A DNA stretch of 64,000 bases, from contig JACTAT010000108.1 in NCBI GenBank assembly GCA_014526335.1, forward strand, positions 210,407 to 274,406. Reading direction: 5' to 3'. This document shows positions 12,366-23,400 of the stretch, in pieces. A program made the position numbers and the translations under genes. The stretch is from Chrysaora quinquecirrha. Its lineage: Eukaryota > Cnidaria > Scyphozoa > Semaeostomeae > Pelagiidae. The notes under the pieces were generated by a model, which did not search any database, had not been told where the DNA came from, and saw only the letters and a list, made by a program, of their open reading frames with translations. How positions within the stretch are numbered: position 1 is the first letter of the stretch; the number at the start of each line of letters is the position of its first letter.

Positions 12366-12827
12366 CTTTCACGAAATTTAAAATCTTTAGTTACCAAACC
12401 CTGCAACAAACTAGCAATTTTCTATCTTCAGAGTTAATTAACCCTAGTATGTGCATGTTGATGGGCAAAATTTACAACACCAAAATGAGCTTATTGTTAA
12501 ATTGGTGTATTTTATTCATTGTACCAGGCTAAAATTTCTGCAAGTACAGTCGTTACAAGATTAAATGAATATCCCCAAAAGTTTTCTGCTTCCATAAACT
12601 CGGCATATTGGGAAACCATCAACACAATTCATTTGCAAAAACTGCAATTCAATTACATTTGTTACAAGATTAAATATAAAACAGCACAGAAGATATTTAG
12701 ACCAGTATAACAAGTAAAAGAAATTTAGTCAGAAAATTCGTGTTTCCACAATATTCTTATGATTCAAACTTTTAAATCTCAATACACAATTGAAGAATTT
12801 GAAACAATAACAGTCTTTTAATGTTCA

Positions 12828-13504
12828 TTATTGCTGTATAGCTAAAATTCCTCCAAGCTCAGTTGATGACAAATCCTGTAAAAGAAAATATATGTCAAAG
12901 AAACAAATATGAATGAATTAGAAAATTAATTCACCTGAGAACTTCTATCTGATTCTGAACATGCTGAATCAATGAAAACTTCATCCAATTTTAATCTTTT
13001 TCTTGGAGGAGAAGCTCTTTCAGAAAAAAATTCTTGGTTATGTTGAGGGGGGAGTTGATTCAACATCTTGAATGTAATGTTCAAAAACATTTTTCTGAGC
13101 TCCTCTTGCACAATTCAGTGATTGGATAATATTTTAACTTTCTCTTGTGCCTTTCTCAAGCTTTGTGCTTTCTGGATGCATGTTTTACATATGAAATGTA
13201 GGTCTGGTTGAGTTTCCAACCATTTTTCGAAATCGGAGAAATTGCTACCATATATTTGTGATAACAGATTTTTTGGCACATCAGAGGCAAAGAACTTTGA
13301 TCTCTGTTTCTCTTTCGTTTTAACACAACAATTAACGCAAAGAACTTGCTTTTTCGACGTAGTATGCATAAATAATAATTTTTCCATGAAACTTCCAAAA
13401 TACACTGCACTTTGGCAACATGAAAACAAAAAAAATTCGTTACACTACTTACCTTCGCTACTAGAATCCAAAATAGAACTGAATCTATAGTAACAGGTCG
13501 CCAT
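12828..13504 (-). pseudogene. small zinc-finger protein gene, three exons, one nonsense codon
   Basis: ATG at 13504. Exon 1 (13504-13453) encodes MATCYYRFSSILDSSSEG and ends GAAG|GTAAGT. Exon 2 (13404-12935) carries CVNCCVKTKEKQRSKFFASD, then LETQPDLHFICKTCIQKA, a Cys4 pattern (CxxC ... CxxC), then a basic PPRKRLKLDE patch, ending CAG|GTGAAT. Exon 3 (12875-12828) closes at TAA. The sum is exactly 190 codons, so phases agree, but TGA at 13115-13117 interrupts exon 2 in frame. It sits head-in from the right terminal repeat, where the transposase promoter would be. It may be a stand-alone DNA-binding accessory protein or a 5' part of the transposase transcript. Intron 1 would be only 48 bases. 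Confidence 0.55.
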
Positions 13505-13610
13505 CCAGATGTCTGCAACTAAGAAGAAAGTACATATTAGGTCGCTGCCTCGTTGCCTTGGAAGCCAGTTCTAAATTTCGATATTTTTCAGAAACGAGGC
13601 TCAACGGTTT

Positions 13611-13698
13611 TGACCACTTTTTCTGCTGAAAAATTATGAGTCGTAGTTTCAGCGTCCAGCATAGACTCAATAGCGAAACAACGACTCATGTAATAAGT
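13611..13698. repeat. right terminal inverted repeat with short hairpin
   Basis: Reverse complement begins ACTTATTACATGAGTCG and repeats the left-end block GACTCATAAT..TT..AGCA.AAAAAGTGGTCA. GAGTCGTTGTTTC and GAAACTACGACTC form an internal stem, parallel to the left end's hairpin though different in sequence. Confidence 0.65.
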
Positions 13699-13729
13699 TT
13701 GTTCGTCTGTTTGTTCTCCGCTGTCACCT

Positions 13730-13890
13730 TTGGCTCCCACTTATTCCCACAGATTGCTACTTTGTTCCCATTTGTTCCCTCCAATTCCAAGGTATTCCCT
13801 TTTTGCCTCAGCATGTTCCATTTGTTCCCTTTAGTTCCGTTTATTCCCATTCATTCCAATTCATTCCATGAGTTCCCAGCTTGGCTCTCG
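13730..13890. repeat. degenerate TTCCC/TTTGTTCC tandem tract
   Basis: Repeated words TTCCCATT, TTTGTTCC and CATTCC over about 150 bases, with no fixed period. Low-complexity sequence. Confidence 0.6.
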
Positions 13891-13959
13891 CTCGTTTACC
13901 AAAATGGTCAGTTTTTCAGCAACAAATGACAGAAACTGGTTTTCCTTCTAGGCTGTGGC

Positions 13960-14450
13960 ATTTTGCTGTATTGGCTCCTGAAGGGCCTTGATGAATTGCT
14001 CAAAAACTTCCTCACGCTTTTTTTCCCATGATTTTTTGCATGTTTTTGGTGTTACTGCTGCTGTTTTATTTTAAATGTTACTGCAGCTAGAGCTATTATT
14101 TCCTGATTCACTTCCAGGTGAATCCTTGGTCCAAGATGAAGATATTGAATCCTTGCTTTCGACAGGCTGTATTACTGGCAACAGAAGTCGGAGATGCTTT
14201 CAATAGGCCCAGCTTAATAAAGTTCATTCCAACCTTGACCAGATTTGGTCTTAGTCATATTCATCATTTCTCTGCCGAGCTGTGCACGAAAGCCATGGAA
14301 TTTTATTTGGATTTCAGACACATACACAATATTCGGCTTTTCAGATATTTCTTTCAAGGCCTTTTCTTGCTGTTCTTTCAAATGGTATGTCTTGCTGGAA
14401 ACATCCAATAGACAGGGTCTTTCCTCCACAAGATCTGGCAATTTGAATAT
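13960..14450 (-). pseudogene. MADF (Myb/SANT-like) domain protein fragment
   Basis: Minus-strand frame 14441-14214 reads LPDLVEERPCLLDVSSKTYH, then QEKALKEISEK and FHGFRAQLGREMMNMTK. This is the three-helix MADF pattern (LVEERPCLWD... W/F R..F.RE) used as DNA-binding partner by PIF/Harbinger transposons and by many host factors. The frame then breaks. Later pieces in another frame (SSSWTKDSPGSESGNNSSS and KKSWEKKREEVFEQFIKALQ) look like the linker and C-terminal helix and are interrupted by a TAA. There is at least one frameshift and one stop. No Harbinger transposase is adjacent; the only one in the window is at 27.8-29.0 kb. Confidence 0.6.
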
Positions 14451-14837
14451 TGTGTTGTGTGTCCAAACATGCTTCGTTGAAATTGGTGTCTTCTCTCTGA
14501 AACTTGCACTTCTTGCTCTGTTTGTGTTTCTATTTTAGGGGACACGAGGTAGGGCCTAATTTTCCTTTGGCTGAAGATTGCTTCTATGTAGCCAAAACAC
14601 TCTTCATGATTTCGAAACCTGAACTACTGGTTTCTTCCACATCATCTTCAGTTACAAAATCATCTTCAGATACGTAAGATTCTTCTATTCTACCGTGATA
14701 ATTAATATAAATTTGGTTTTGCTTTGGAGAGACTTCTGACAATGCGCTGATTTCTTGTTTTGAAGTTTAACTTTGTCTTTTTCTTTGTGCTGCTTTTGGC
14801 GTGAAAAGTTCTTGCTATACACATGCTTGCATCTAAC

Positions 14838-15010
14838 AAATGTTGCATGAGCCAGCCAAACAATGTAACATCATGTTGCACGATGTAACAATTTGACTTT
14901 TTCAGACTTCTTGCACCATCGTGCAACAAATGTTGCATGCTGCAACATAGGTGGCCAAATGACACAACATCTGGTCGGTGACAAATGTTGCATCCAAATG
15001 CTGCATCATT
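14838..15010. repeat. TGTTGCA-rich MITE-like block
   Basis: Multiple copies of AAATGTTGCAT(G/C) and AACAATGTAACATC. CATGTTGCACGATG faces CATCGTGCAACAAATG in inverted orientation, and GGCCAAATGACAC is present. The style matches non-autonomous Harbinger-like repeats, but the exact ends are not defined. Confidence 0.45.
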
Positions 15011-15814
15011 TGGCCAGGGCTTAATGAGTTTGTTGTTGAAACTTGTGCCACATGTCCTAGATACAGAACAACCTCTTCCATTTTTTATTGTATGGATTTG
15101 AATTGCAATTGAAATAAATGACTCTGCTCGTTGATTGTTTAGATTGTGTGCAAAGAGAATGGAAATTCCTATCTTTTGTTACATTCCTGCTTTCTATCTA
15201 TCTAGGTAAATTTCATCTGGTTTGCAAAAAACTCCTGCATAATGTTTTCATTCTTCAAACATAAAAAGGACTGTCTCCTTGTCACTAGGACAACAGAATT
15301 GCTATAATAAGTTTGATTGGCTAACACTTCAGGCGTGTGATTTGATTGGCTAGATAAACAATGCATTTCGAAACCATCTCTTACGAGTCATGCAGTTTTC
15401 CTCCAAGCTCTGTAAAATTTCAAGAAGAGTGAATGAGAAAATAGTTTTCAGATAGTTTGGTCATAAAGTAATGATTCTTTGAAGACAAGACGGGAAAGGC
15501 AAAACTGCGAACATCTAGAAAATATGTTGGATGTCACAGGAACCGAAATCTCTCTAGAAAAACTAAATCCAAAACATGTGAAATTGATGAGGCTAGCCAA
15601 AGCCTAGGCCACAATAACACAACAGGGAAAATCTTTTTTTTCTTGGAAATTCAAAGCCTTTGGTTTTACAATGGATAAATGAACAAAAAGAGATGCCAAA
15701 GTTATAAGTTTCCGATTGTTATTTTTTCGTTCAGCTCAATTCTACACAACAGCTTGTAAGTAACCTACTTTGTACTTGTTGTAAACAAGGTGGAGTAAGT
15801 TTCAATTGATCAAA
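15011..15814. other. no gene seen
   Basis: AT-rich, no open frame of note, no repeat recognised. Confidence 0.5.
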
Positions 15815-16200
15815 GGATAAGTTTCAATTCATCAGACGCATATGCTGCCATCAGAGTAATGCCAGATGATAATGGTATTATCTAAATTGGTGTATCATAT
15901 GATGGGTCACAGCAAAGAAGGGGCCATTCATCACCTACTGGCAGCACATGTGTCATAGATTTGCTTACTGGTCTGCCTATAGACTATGAAGTTTTATCAA
16001 ATTTTGTTTGAAATGCCAGATCAAGTAGAAAGACCCCCAGCGCCAGCAGAATATGGACTATGGAAAAACAGCACAGCCCTTATTTTCCAAAAATCTTCCA
16101 TGGTATAGTTAAGCTATGGAGGTTGAAAGTGCATCAAGAATTTGGGCTAAGTCTGTGGAGAACCATGAGATGTCCTTTTGGTTATTAAGCTTTCAGGCCC
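15815..16200 (+). pseudogene. Mutator-like transposase domain remnant
   Basis: One frame reads DAYAAIRVMPDDNGII, a stop, then IGVSYDGSQQRRGHSSPTG, then CVIDLLTGLPIDYEVLSNF. This matches the start of the Mutator-like transposase domain in metazoans (VSxDGTWQKRGHxS..G...VID..TG...DYEVLS), with the D of SYDG as first catalytic Asp. Further on, in shifted frames, come HSPYFPKIFHG and MEVESASRIWAKSVENHEM-like pieces, the usual follow-on with the GAMEVEGA motif. The TAA before IGVSYDG and two or more shifts show decay. No terminal repeats were found. Domain assignment is from motif memory. Confidence 0.55.
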
Positions 16201-16583
16201 TTTTTCCACATTTTTCCCAAGTAGTGAAAATTTCTTAAAAAATGCCCTGGCTATAATCTAAGGTTTACAACCTTGTTTAAGTTAGATGTCTCTGGTAAAA
16301 AGAAAGTTGAAACATTTAAATGAATACATAACACTGTTGAGAAAAGTCAATAAAACAAACCTAATGATTTTATTTCAAATTATCATTTATGAAATTTGAT
16401 TGCTGTGCTGACAAATAGTCCACGGCCTCTTGAGAGATGTCATCCTGGTAAGACAATTGGGAGGGGGGAATGCAATAGCCTCCGCAGAAGAAGAATGGAA
16501 TCTTCTGGAATTAAAACTAAGCCACGCAACAGAGCTAAAGGAGCTAGAATCTTCATTAAAGACAAGACCTTCAAAGAGTAAAG
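16201..16583. other. unassigned; 5' part of an unknown frame
   Basis: A plus-strand frame (16430-16840) starts here and enters the duplicated segment described next. Its N-terminal half is Glu/Lys/Leu-rich (EEEWNLLELKLSHATELKEL), possibly coiled-coil. Not recognised. Confidence 0.35.
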
Positions 16584-16824
16584 GGGCTAGCAGTGCTAAA
16601 TATGCCACAACCAAAAAGCATATATCAGAAATCTCAATTTTAAGACATCAGCATAAGAATTCAGGCCAGGTAGGACAGTTAAAAAAGTTAGCCAAAATCA
16701 CATATGTTGCTTTAATTCACCAAATGAATAATGATATCAAGCAAGGCTTCCTTGAAAATGGGATTGTAGATGCCCTAATAAAAGCCATATCACCTCACAG
16801 CAGCGTCAGAAATTATATTCTGAC
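16584..16824 (+). repeat. first copy of a tandemly duplicated coding-like segment
   Basis: 241 bases that recur at 20112-20352 in the same orientation with only scattered differences. Both copies stay open in the same frame: ASSAKYA.TK.HISEISILR, then AKITYVA, GFLENGIV and ALIKAISPHSS.RNY. Subtracting the 3273-bp hAT insertion and its 7-bp duplication leaves a repeat period of 248 bases, so the two were adjacent. The encoded protein is not recognised. Confidence 0.75.
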
Positions 16825-16825
16825 T

Positions 16826-19800
16826 CAGGGCATCTTTTAGGAAAAATGACTAGTGGGCCAAGCTGGCGTCGAGGGCCCAATTTCCCGAACAAAACAAAAT
16901 ATAAAGTATAGACCTTTTTGGTATGGTATGACGTTAAAACAAGAGTGTTTTCACCCAGTAAATGTCGTGTGATCAATCTACTGGTAAAACTTCCCTAATG
17001 AATAAATGGATGCATGGGCTTCCTGATAATGTCTTAGGACAATGGTAACATTTCATCAGAAAGGTGAAAATAATCCCAAACCGAAAAGGTCTGTAAAATA
17101 CAAATTATAAAACAAATACAGCATACAGCGTAACCATGTGCTATAAAGGACAACTACAAGCTCAATATAATACATCCGAATCTAGAATGTTTCAAAAAAC
17201 AAGGTCTATTTAATAAATCTTTAATATTCCATCACAGGCAGCCATTGTCATCCCTGAAAAACTTCTTAATAATGTCTCTCTCCCTGTAAATTTCAGTAGT
17301 TGATTCTGTATTCTGTATTGTTTCCTTGTCAAAAACTCGTAGACTGCAGGTCTTGGGTCATAAAATGCAGTCCCTTTCCCATTGAGGGATACATGCATAT
17401 AGTGATTGATTGACTCTGGCTTTAGAGATGCTCTGGCTGATGTCTTCAAGTTGTTGTAATGGGAAACAGCCCTCTCCGTCGCCATGCTGTGTGGAGTCAA
17501 AGCTAAGAATGATGCAAGGAACTTAGCAGACCACAGCTGGCTTCTGTCATCTTTCGGAGCCTAAGAGGATATATGTACCAGTATCCTCTGCTTCTATGGT
17601 ATCAATTTTCCTCAATCTTGTCCAAGATTTGCAGACATCAGATACAAATTCTTCAACCTTATCTGCTCCAAAGATCTGACTCACAAGATCTCTACTGGCT
17701 GTTATCAATTGTGTTGTTGAATTTGCATCAAGTATCTTCATCAAACTATTAATGGTTCCATCTTCTTCAATATTCATTCTCTCATCCAGGAAATTGATGG
17801 CAGATTGGATGATTTCAATTCTGACTGCATTATTTTCTCTGTTCATTGAGGTTACGAATCTGTGAGCCTGGCAGCCCCTTCCTCAAGATCCTCTTCTGCA
17901 AGACCATTCAGGTATCTTTCTTCTTCTCCACCAGGAACAGGTATCTCTTTCAACACATTGAGATTGACAATTGCAGCATCTCTGGCTGTTAACACATTCA
18001 ACAAAATGAGATCTGACTTCTGGAATATCTATTGTAAATTCTTAAAGATTCTGCATAGATCATACATAACAGTGGTCAGCCATACCTGTAGAAAACAAAT
18101 ATTTGGAATTTTTTAATTCATAAGGTTGCAAGATAGCTTAATCGCACTATCTCTAAAAAGTAACATAATGTAGTAACATAATGTAAACCAAGTGTATGAT
18201 ATGAACACAATTTTTTTGCATGGTAGTAAATTTTAATTAGTTGATCATTAAAACCTACCTGTTATGTTCCTTTCTTCCACTTTGTGAGAAATCCCTTTGC
18301 AAGAGCCTTTTCTGTTCTGTAACTTTTGATTGTCTCATCTGTCATTTTTGTCCAAAGTTTTCTTGCAGCATCTAGATTCCTCAGTACAGCTTATAATAGA
18401 TTGAGAGTGTGCTCTGCCAATCTGACTTCAAAGTGCTTTGGAAAAGTGAGACATGCAGCATCTTCCTGTAATGAAGAGAGCAAGTTATGGATTAAAGCAT
18501 TTCAATATGAATAAAAATCTAAAAAAAAGACTGAAAATATGACTTCTTATTTTCCCTTAAGCAACCATTAAGAACATTTAGATCCAGATTTTGGCTGAAA
18601 AATAAGAAACTTGAGATCTGCCCAAAATCTTAACTTGCTAGCAAAAAAATCATGCATGAATTTAGTACCTTGTGAAGCAGCTTTGTTCGGCGTGGAGATG
18701 CTCTAAAAAATGCTGACATAGCAAGAATAGCGGACATCCAAATAGAGAGTTCAGGAACCCCGGCTTGTACAGATTCAAGAGCTAAATCTGATCTATGACA
18801 AACACACCATGCTGTTAAGATGTCTCTGCCAATAAGGTCTCTTAGCAGTTTCCACAAACCAGCATTCTTTCCAGTATTTGCATTCTCTCCATCAGTTGTT
18901 ACTCCCACTAGTTTTTCTGTTTCAACTCCAACATCTTCCAAACAGGACATCCCATCCATCTGTTTCAAACACACTTAGCAAGCTGTTGCTGTGCTCAGTG
19001 GCCAGAGACCTTGATGGCCAGCTTCTTGCACTAAGTGTTTCCACTCTACAATCATTGTACACATCCACAGCCATTCGTAAAAGAAATTCTAATGTCTGAG
19101 TTTTACATTTCTTCATGACCATTACCCAAGGATGGCTGGTAGATGAATTATTCCATGCTTCATCCATCTGTTTTAATCTCAACCCTTCATTGTGAGCAGG
19201 GGAAAGCAAATGATCCACAATCAATCTCAGCCTATCTTTACCATCAACTCGAACTCCGCTTGCAACTGGTATTCTTCCATTGACGTTGAACTTTCTCACC
19301 TCTGACTCATACTTTTTACAGAGCAAACAAGTGATGACTGGCCTTTGCCATTTGCCAAAAACTTCCCTGCTTGATTCTAGACAATCTTCAGCTAACAGTA
19401 GCCAATTCAGATCTAACTTTTTCCGTCTATACCAGCAACCTGTTTCATTGACTTGTGACGATGTGGAGGTAGAAGGACCTGGCTTGACACTCTTAGGATC
19501 GGTCGTTTCTGTTGATGGGCCTAAGCTGCCAGCATCAATATCATCTACATCTTTGTCGACAAGTTTTGACGTGGAAGACCCTTGTATTCTGACTTCATCC
19601 CCATACGTCGTTCTGCTGCTGCCACTTCCGAACATGTCAAGTAATGATTTTTGACCACTTGCTATAGCAATAACAGTCCATGCCTTATTCTTGCTCTCCA
19701 AACGTTTCTGGTGACCACTCTTTGCTTTTCGTTTCATTTTGACAACAGAAAAAATTTTCGCAGCTTTGTTGATTTAGACAGAATTTTTGAATGCTGTTGG

Positions 19801-20098
19801 TCTTTGTTTTTGTTGATGAAAGAGACAACCATGGCAACATTAGCAAACTCATTTTGTAACCCAAAAGGAGGCTGACGCTTACGTCATTCATTTCACTGAC
19901 GTTTATACCTTCGTTTATACGTATATATATTTCTTTGGGGCTTGAGGCTTGAAGGGGTGAAGTAAAATGATGAAATACAGTGAACGAAAAGGGCCCAAAT
20001 CACTGGGCCAAAAACCGGAATTTTTAGTTCACTACTGGGCAACAAAGAGGGCCCACTGGGCCAATGGCCCACTAGTTACAATGTTAAAAGATGCCCTG
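16826..20098. mobile_element. hAT-superfamily DNA transposon (3273 bp)
   Basis: Ends are CAGGGCATCTTTTA at 16826 and its reverse complement ending at 20098, 14 bases perfect. Both are followed inward by ACTAGTGGGCCA. TCTGACT flanks it on both sides (16819-16825 and 20099-20105), 7 of the usual 8-bp hAT target duplication; a further T on the left may be the lost eighth base. GGGCCC/GGCCCA words cluster just inside both ends. A minus-strand hAT transposase lies within. Confidence 0.85.
17210..19737 (-). pseudogene. hAT transposase, fragmented
   Basis: The frame from ATG 19737 starts with a basic MKRKAKSGHQKRLESKNKAW and a Ser/Thr-rich linker. It then has a TTF/BED-like zinc region (CLLCKKYESEVRKF ... 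HLLSPAH). A one-base shift near 18970 leads into LVGVTTDGENANTGKNAGLW, with the catalytic Asp, and AWCVCHRSDLALESV, with the hAT C..H motif. Later blocks are FPKHFEVRLAEH and LRNLDAARKLW (an internal TAA lies between), a helical segment (17846-17547), and the hAT dimerisation end MTPHSMATERAVSHYNNLKT with SLNGKGTAFYDPRPAV. Stops and shifts separate the blocks; some could be introns. The element carries its own gene but this copy looks non-autonomous now. Confidence 0.8.
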
Positions 20099-20111
20099 TC
20101 TGACTATCAGT

Positions 20112-20475
20112 GGGCTAGCAGTGCTAAATATGCCATAACCAAAAACCATATATCAGAAATCTCAATTTTAAGACATGAGCATAAGATTTCAGGCCAGGTA
20201 GGAGAGTTAAACAGTTAGCCAAAATCACATATGTTGCTTACATTCACCAAATTAATAATGACATCAAGCAAGGCTTCCTTGAAAATGGGATTGTGAATGC
20301 CCTAATAAAAGCTATATCACCTCACAGCAGCATCAGAAATTATTTTCTGACCATTCCAGATATATGTTTAGCAAAATTGCCAAAGAATCTCCGTTTATTA
20401 TTCCAGGAAAAGAATGCCTCTGAGTTATATCAAGAATTTATTTCCACTTGTCAACACCAAAGAGAAACAGTTTAA
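20112..20475 (+). repeat. second copy of duplicated segment plus its 3' continuation
   Basis: 20112-20352 repeats 16584-16824. Downstream the unbroken reading continues to 20475 (IPDICLAKLPKNLRLLFQEK ... FISTCQHQRETV), which the first copy lost because the hAT element inserted inside its last codons. This copy has a frameshift around 20210. The protein is unknown. Confidence 0.6.
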
Positions 20476-20479
20476 CGGT

Positions 20480-23400
20480 TTCTTCTGCGAATTGTTTTTG
20501 CTTTGAATAAGGTAATGTTTGCCAGCAAAGAGGAAGGGACTGAAGGAGATTATAGCCCCAGCTTCTACAAAGTGCGTTCTGAAAGCATTTGAAACAGGGA
20601 TTGGATATGAACGTCTGCTCATGAGCCTTTGCCCAGTTTTGGCAGTTACACAGGTGGAGAAAAATTAAAATAGGATCAACATCAGTAATATTCAGTAACA
20701 GCTGTACTAGACCAAATATAAAAGCAGAATCAAGACTTGGCTCTCGAAATAAAATTATCAGAAAGTCCGGAAAATCTCACACGAAGAACCAAAGGCTCAA
20801 ATCCAGAAAAATAGACAATGTGGCAACAGAAACCAGCAGCCATTTCCATCCAAAAGGAAGTGTACTCTCCACAGGGAAGGAGATAGACAGAAAGAGTGAT
20901 AGCCTACTAAAGATGCAGCTCATGTGAGCCCAAGAGACCATGCTAATCTTATACACTCATTTTTTTTATCAGAAACGTACTAGAAAAAACCTATATATGC
21001 CTTTTCTAAAAAATAAAGAAACTCTTCTATATGGTCTAAGAAATAGCTAAAGCAAAAACTAAGAAATTAGTTCTGCCGTTTAAGTCAGCCGTATATTTTC
21101 TGAATTGAATTTTGTAATGAGTGCATAAAAATAATGCCCCCGCTCCCCAACTATCATACCTAGGGTTCATTCTAGAAAAAGTCAATTTTTAACTGCTAAG
21201 AGTATGATACTTCATATCGAATCACATTATTTTACTAATTGTCCAAAATTGCAAATTAAAAGTTAAGAAACTCTGCAAGAAACCTTTACTATACAAATTA
21301 TGGTCAAATTTATGAAACCCTACAATATGGCTCACAGCATTCTTTCTTAGAAAATAATGAGTGCACAGTGAGTAGGAGGGGAGTGCACAGTTTTATGCTC
21401 GCTGAATGACAGAACAGTCAAATGTTTTTGAGACTCTGGGTAGCAGAAATCTGTTTTATCAAAAGCTGATCAGCATATTTTGCCAAGAGAACAGGTTCAA
21501 TTGTCTGTTTTAACTGATGAACAATTATGTTTAACCACAAAAAATGGTACTGATATACCCAACATTGGTTTGGTCAATCTCAAATTTAACTACCAGAATC
21601 AAATGATGCAGCCATTTCTGTTCAATTTTTAGCCACAAAACAGAATCTTGATATGCCTTCGATAGGATCAAATGTCATTGAGCAGATTAAATCAAGTTTC
21701 AGTGAAAATGGTCCATCTCATTGTGATATTTGTCTTCATTTTTGCGTTCACGTTGCTGATACTGGAAGAAGTGACAGGGTAAAAGCAGAGAGACAGCTGA
21801 ATGTGGCATATGCAAATGTTAATCTACGAGAAGCTCAAAAGTATTTTTGGAGAGCGCTGCATACGAAGAAGAATTCCTTTCTGATTTTGGAGTTACCTGG
21901 AGAATAGGGAAAATTTGTTGTGCATGTGTTTCAGCTATAAGAAGAGGGCCACAGGATAGTAATACGTATAGGATAATATATCTATGAGAAATATTCATGC
22001 ATATACACGTTCTTTATAAGAAACTCCTTTAAAAGCTTACAAAAATTAAGGAACTTAAGAGGGTCAGTTGAAAAAACTAAGCATAACGTTTTTCAAGAAC
22101 AAGACAGTTTGTCATTTTAGCCAACATATTTAACAACAATTTTCCCAAAGTAGTTCCCTAAAGAAAGTCCATTTTTATCTAAAGTTAGAAAGCAAAGCAA
22201 ATTTAAATGAATTCAGTTTAAAAATAATATCAAAACAAATTTCTCCAAAGGAGCACTATGATGAAGTTTCAGCTTTTTTGTTCAAAGTTGAGGAACTCCA
22301 GCCTCAACTGAGACCAAATGTTCTGTAAATAATGTAATATGATAATTGCAAAATTTACTCAAAAATGACATAGAGCAAGATAAATAAATCTAATAGAAGG
22401 TCAAGCGAATCTACCTACAATATATATATATAAAAAACAGATGTTCAGATGCAAAGTTTATTCATTTCACAATACACTTTCTACTTCATTCCCTTCAAAT
22501 TACTATTCTTAAACCCCATTGAAAAAATTATTTTCAGTATGTTGAAAGATTTCATGAAAAGTCTTTAAATACTCATGATGAAACGCCTCAATATTCTACA
22601 GCCAGACTAGAAGACACCAACCAAATCCAGTGTAGAACAGCCTTATTGTTTGAAGGTATTTTTTAGTTTCTCTTCAATAAAAGAAAAGAAACTCTATTGC
22701 TGTGGTGTTTTGGTATCTTACATTCTCACACACATTGTATGAAAACATTTTAAATATGCCTTCTTCAGAAGTAAATCAAGCAAGCTGTCAAGATGATTTG
22801 AGTGACAGTATTATAAATGAAGCTGCAGCCAGAAGCAATACAAATTGAAACAGAGTTTCGTGTATACCAGCAGTTCTTTGATGGAAATATACTTGTCCCA
22901 GAAAAAATAATGCAAGAAATAATCAAAGACAATGAAATGTTAGCAAGAAGTATAAATTTTTACAACATTATTTAAAATATTTCCACATATTCTGACATAT
23001 TCATCTAACTGTTTACTTTCCAAATACTTCTGTTTGAACTGCAACAACTGACTTCAAAGCAGTGCTCCAAAAATTTAAGGAAGCAATGGTAATTGAATTC
23101 ACAAGCCAAGGACATCAGACAATATATGATCCTGACAAATTTGAAGAATTTTGTTCACAATATGGTCTGAACAGCATATCAATACCTTGGTAAATGTTGT
23201 AAGTACATCCAAGCAATCAAAGAAAAGGGTTGCTTACAATAAAAAATCATTGTTTCTGTATTGTACCAGTTGTGCTTTGCTATAAGCGAAAGATGCAACT
23301 ACATGTAGCGAGATAATACTTTGTTTATGGTTTCAAACAACTTGAATCAAGAAGCAATAAACACTCAGCGATCACTAGGATCATCTATGCATGATGCAGA

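Larger units (their letters stand above)
5493..13698. mobile_element. ~8.2-kb DNA transposon: RecQ-like helicase + DUF6589-type transposase
   Basis: Bounded by imperfect inverted ends that start ACTTATTACA[C/T]GAGTC on the left and, reverse-complemented, at 13698 on the right. The ends share a second block, GACTCATAAT...AGCA.AAAAAGTGGTCA. Inside are a plus-strand RecQ-like helicase gene, a minus-strand multi-exon DDE transposase of the DUF6589 type, and a minus-strand small zinc-finger gene near the right end. Helicase-carrying Academ transposons (AcademH) from animals and fungi are the closest published type I know; assignment to that lineage is inference. No target-site duplication is evident: flanks read ...CAAGCTAG and TTGTTCGTC.... 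Confidence 0.7.

Noticed and set aside
5493..13698. Target-site duplication for the helicase/DUF6589 element
   Set aside because: Flanks CAAGCTAG and TTGTTCGTC share no convincing repeat.
19280..19654. Plus-strand 124-codon frame
   Set aside because: Antisense shadow of the hAT transposase N-terminal exon.
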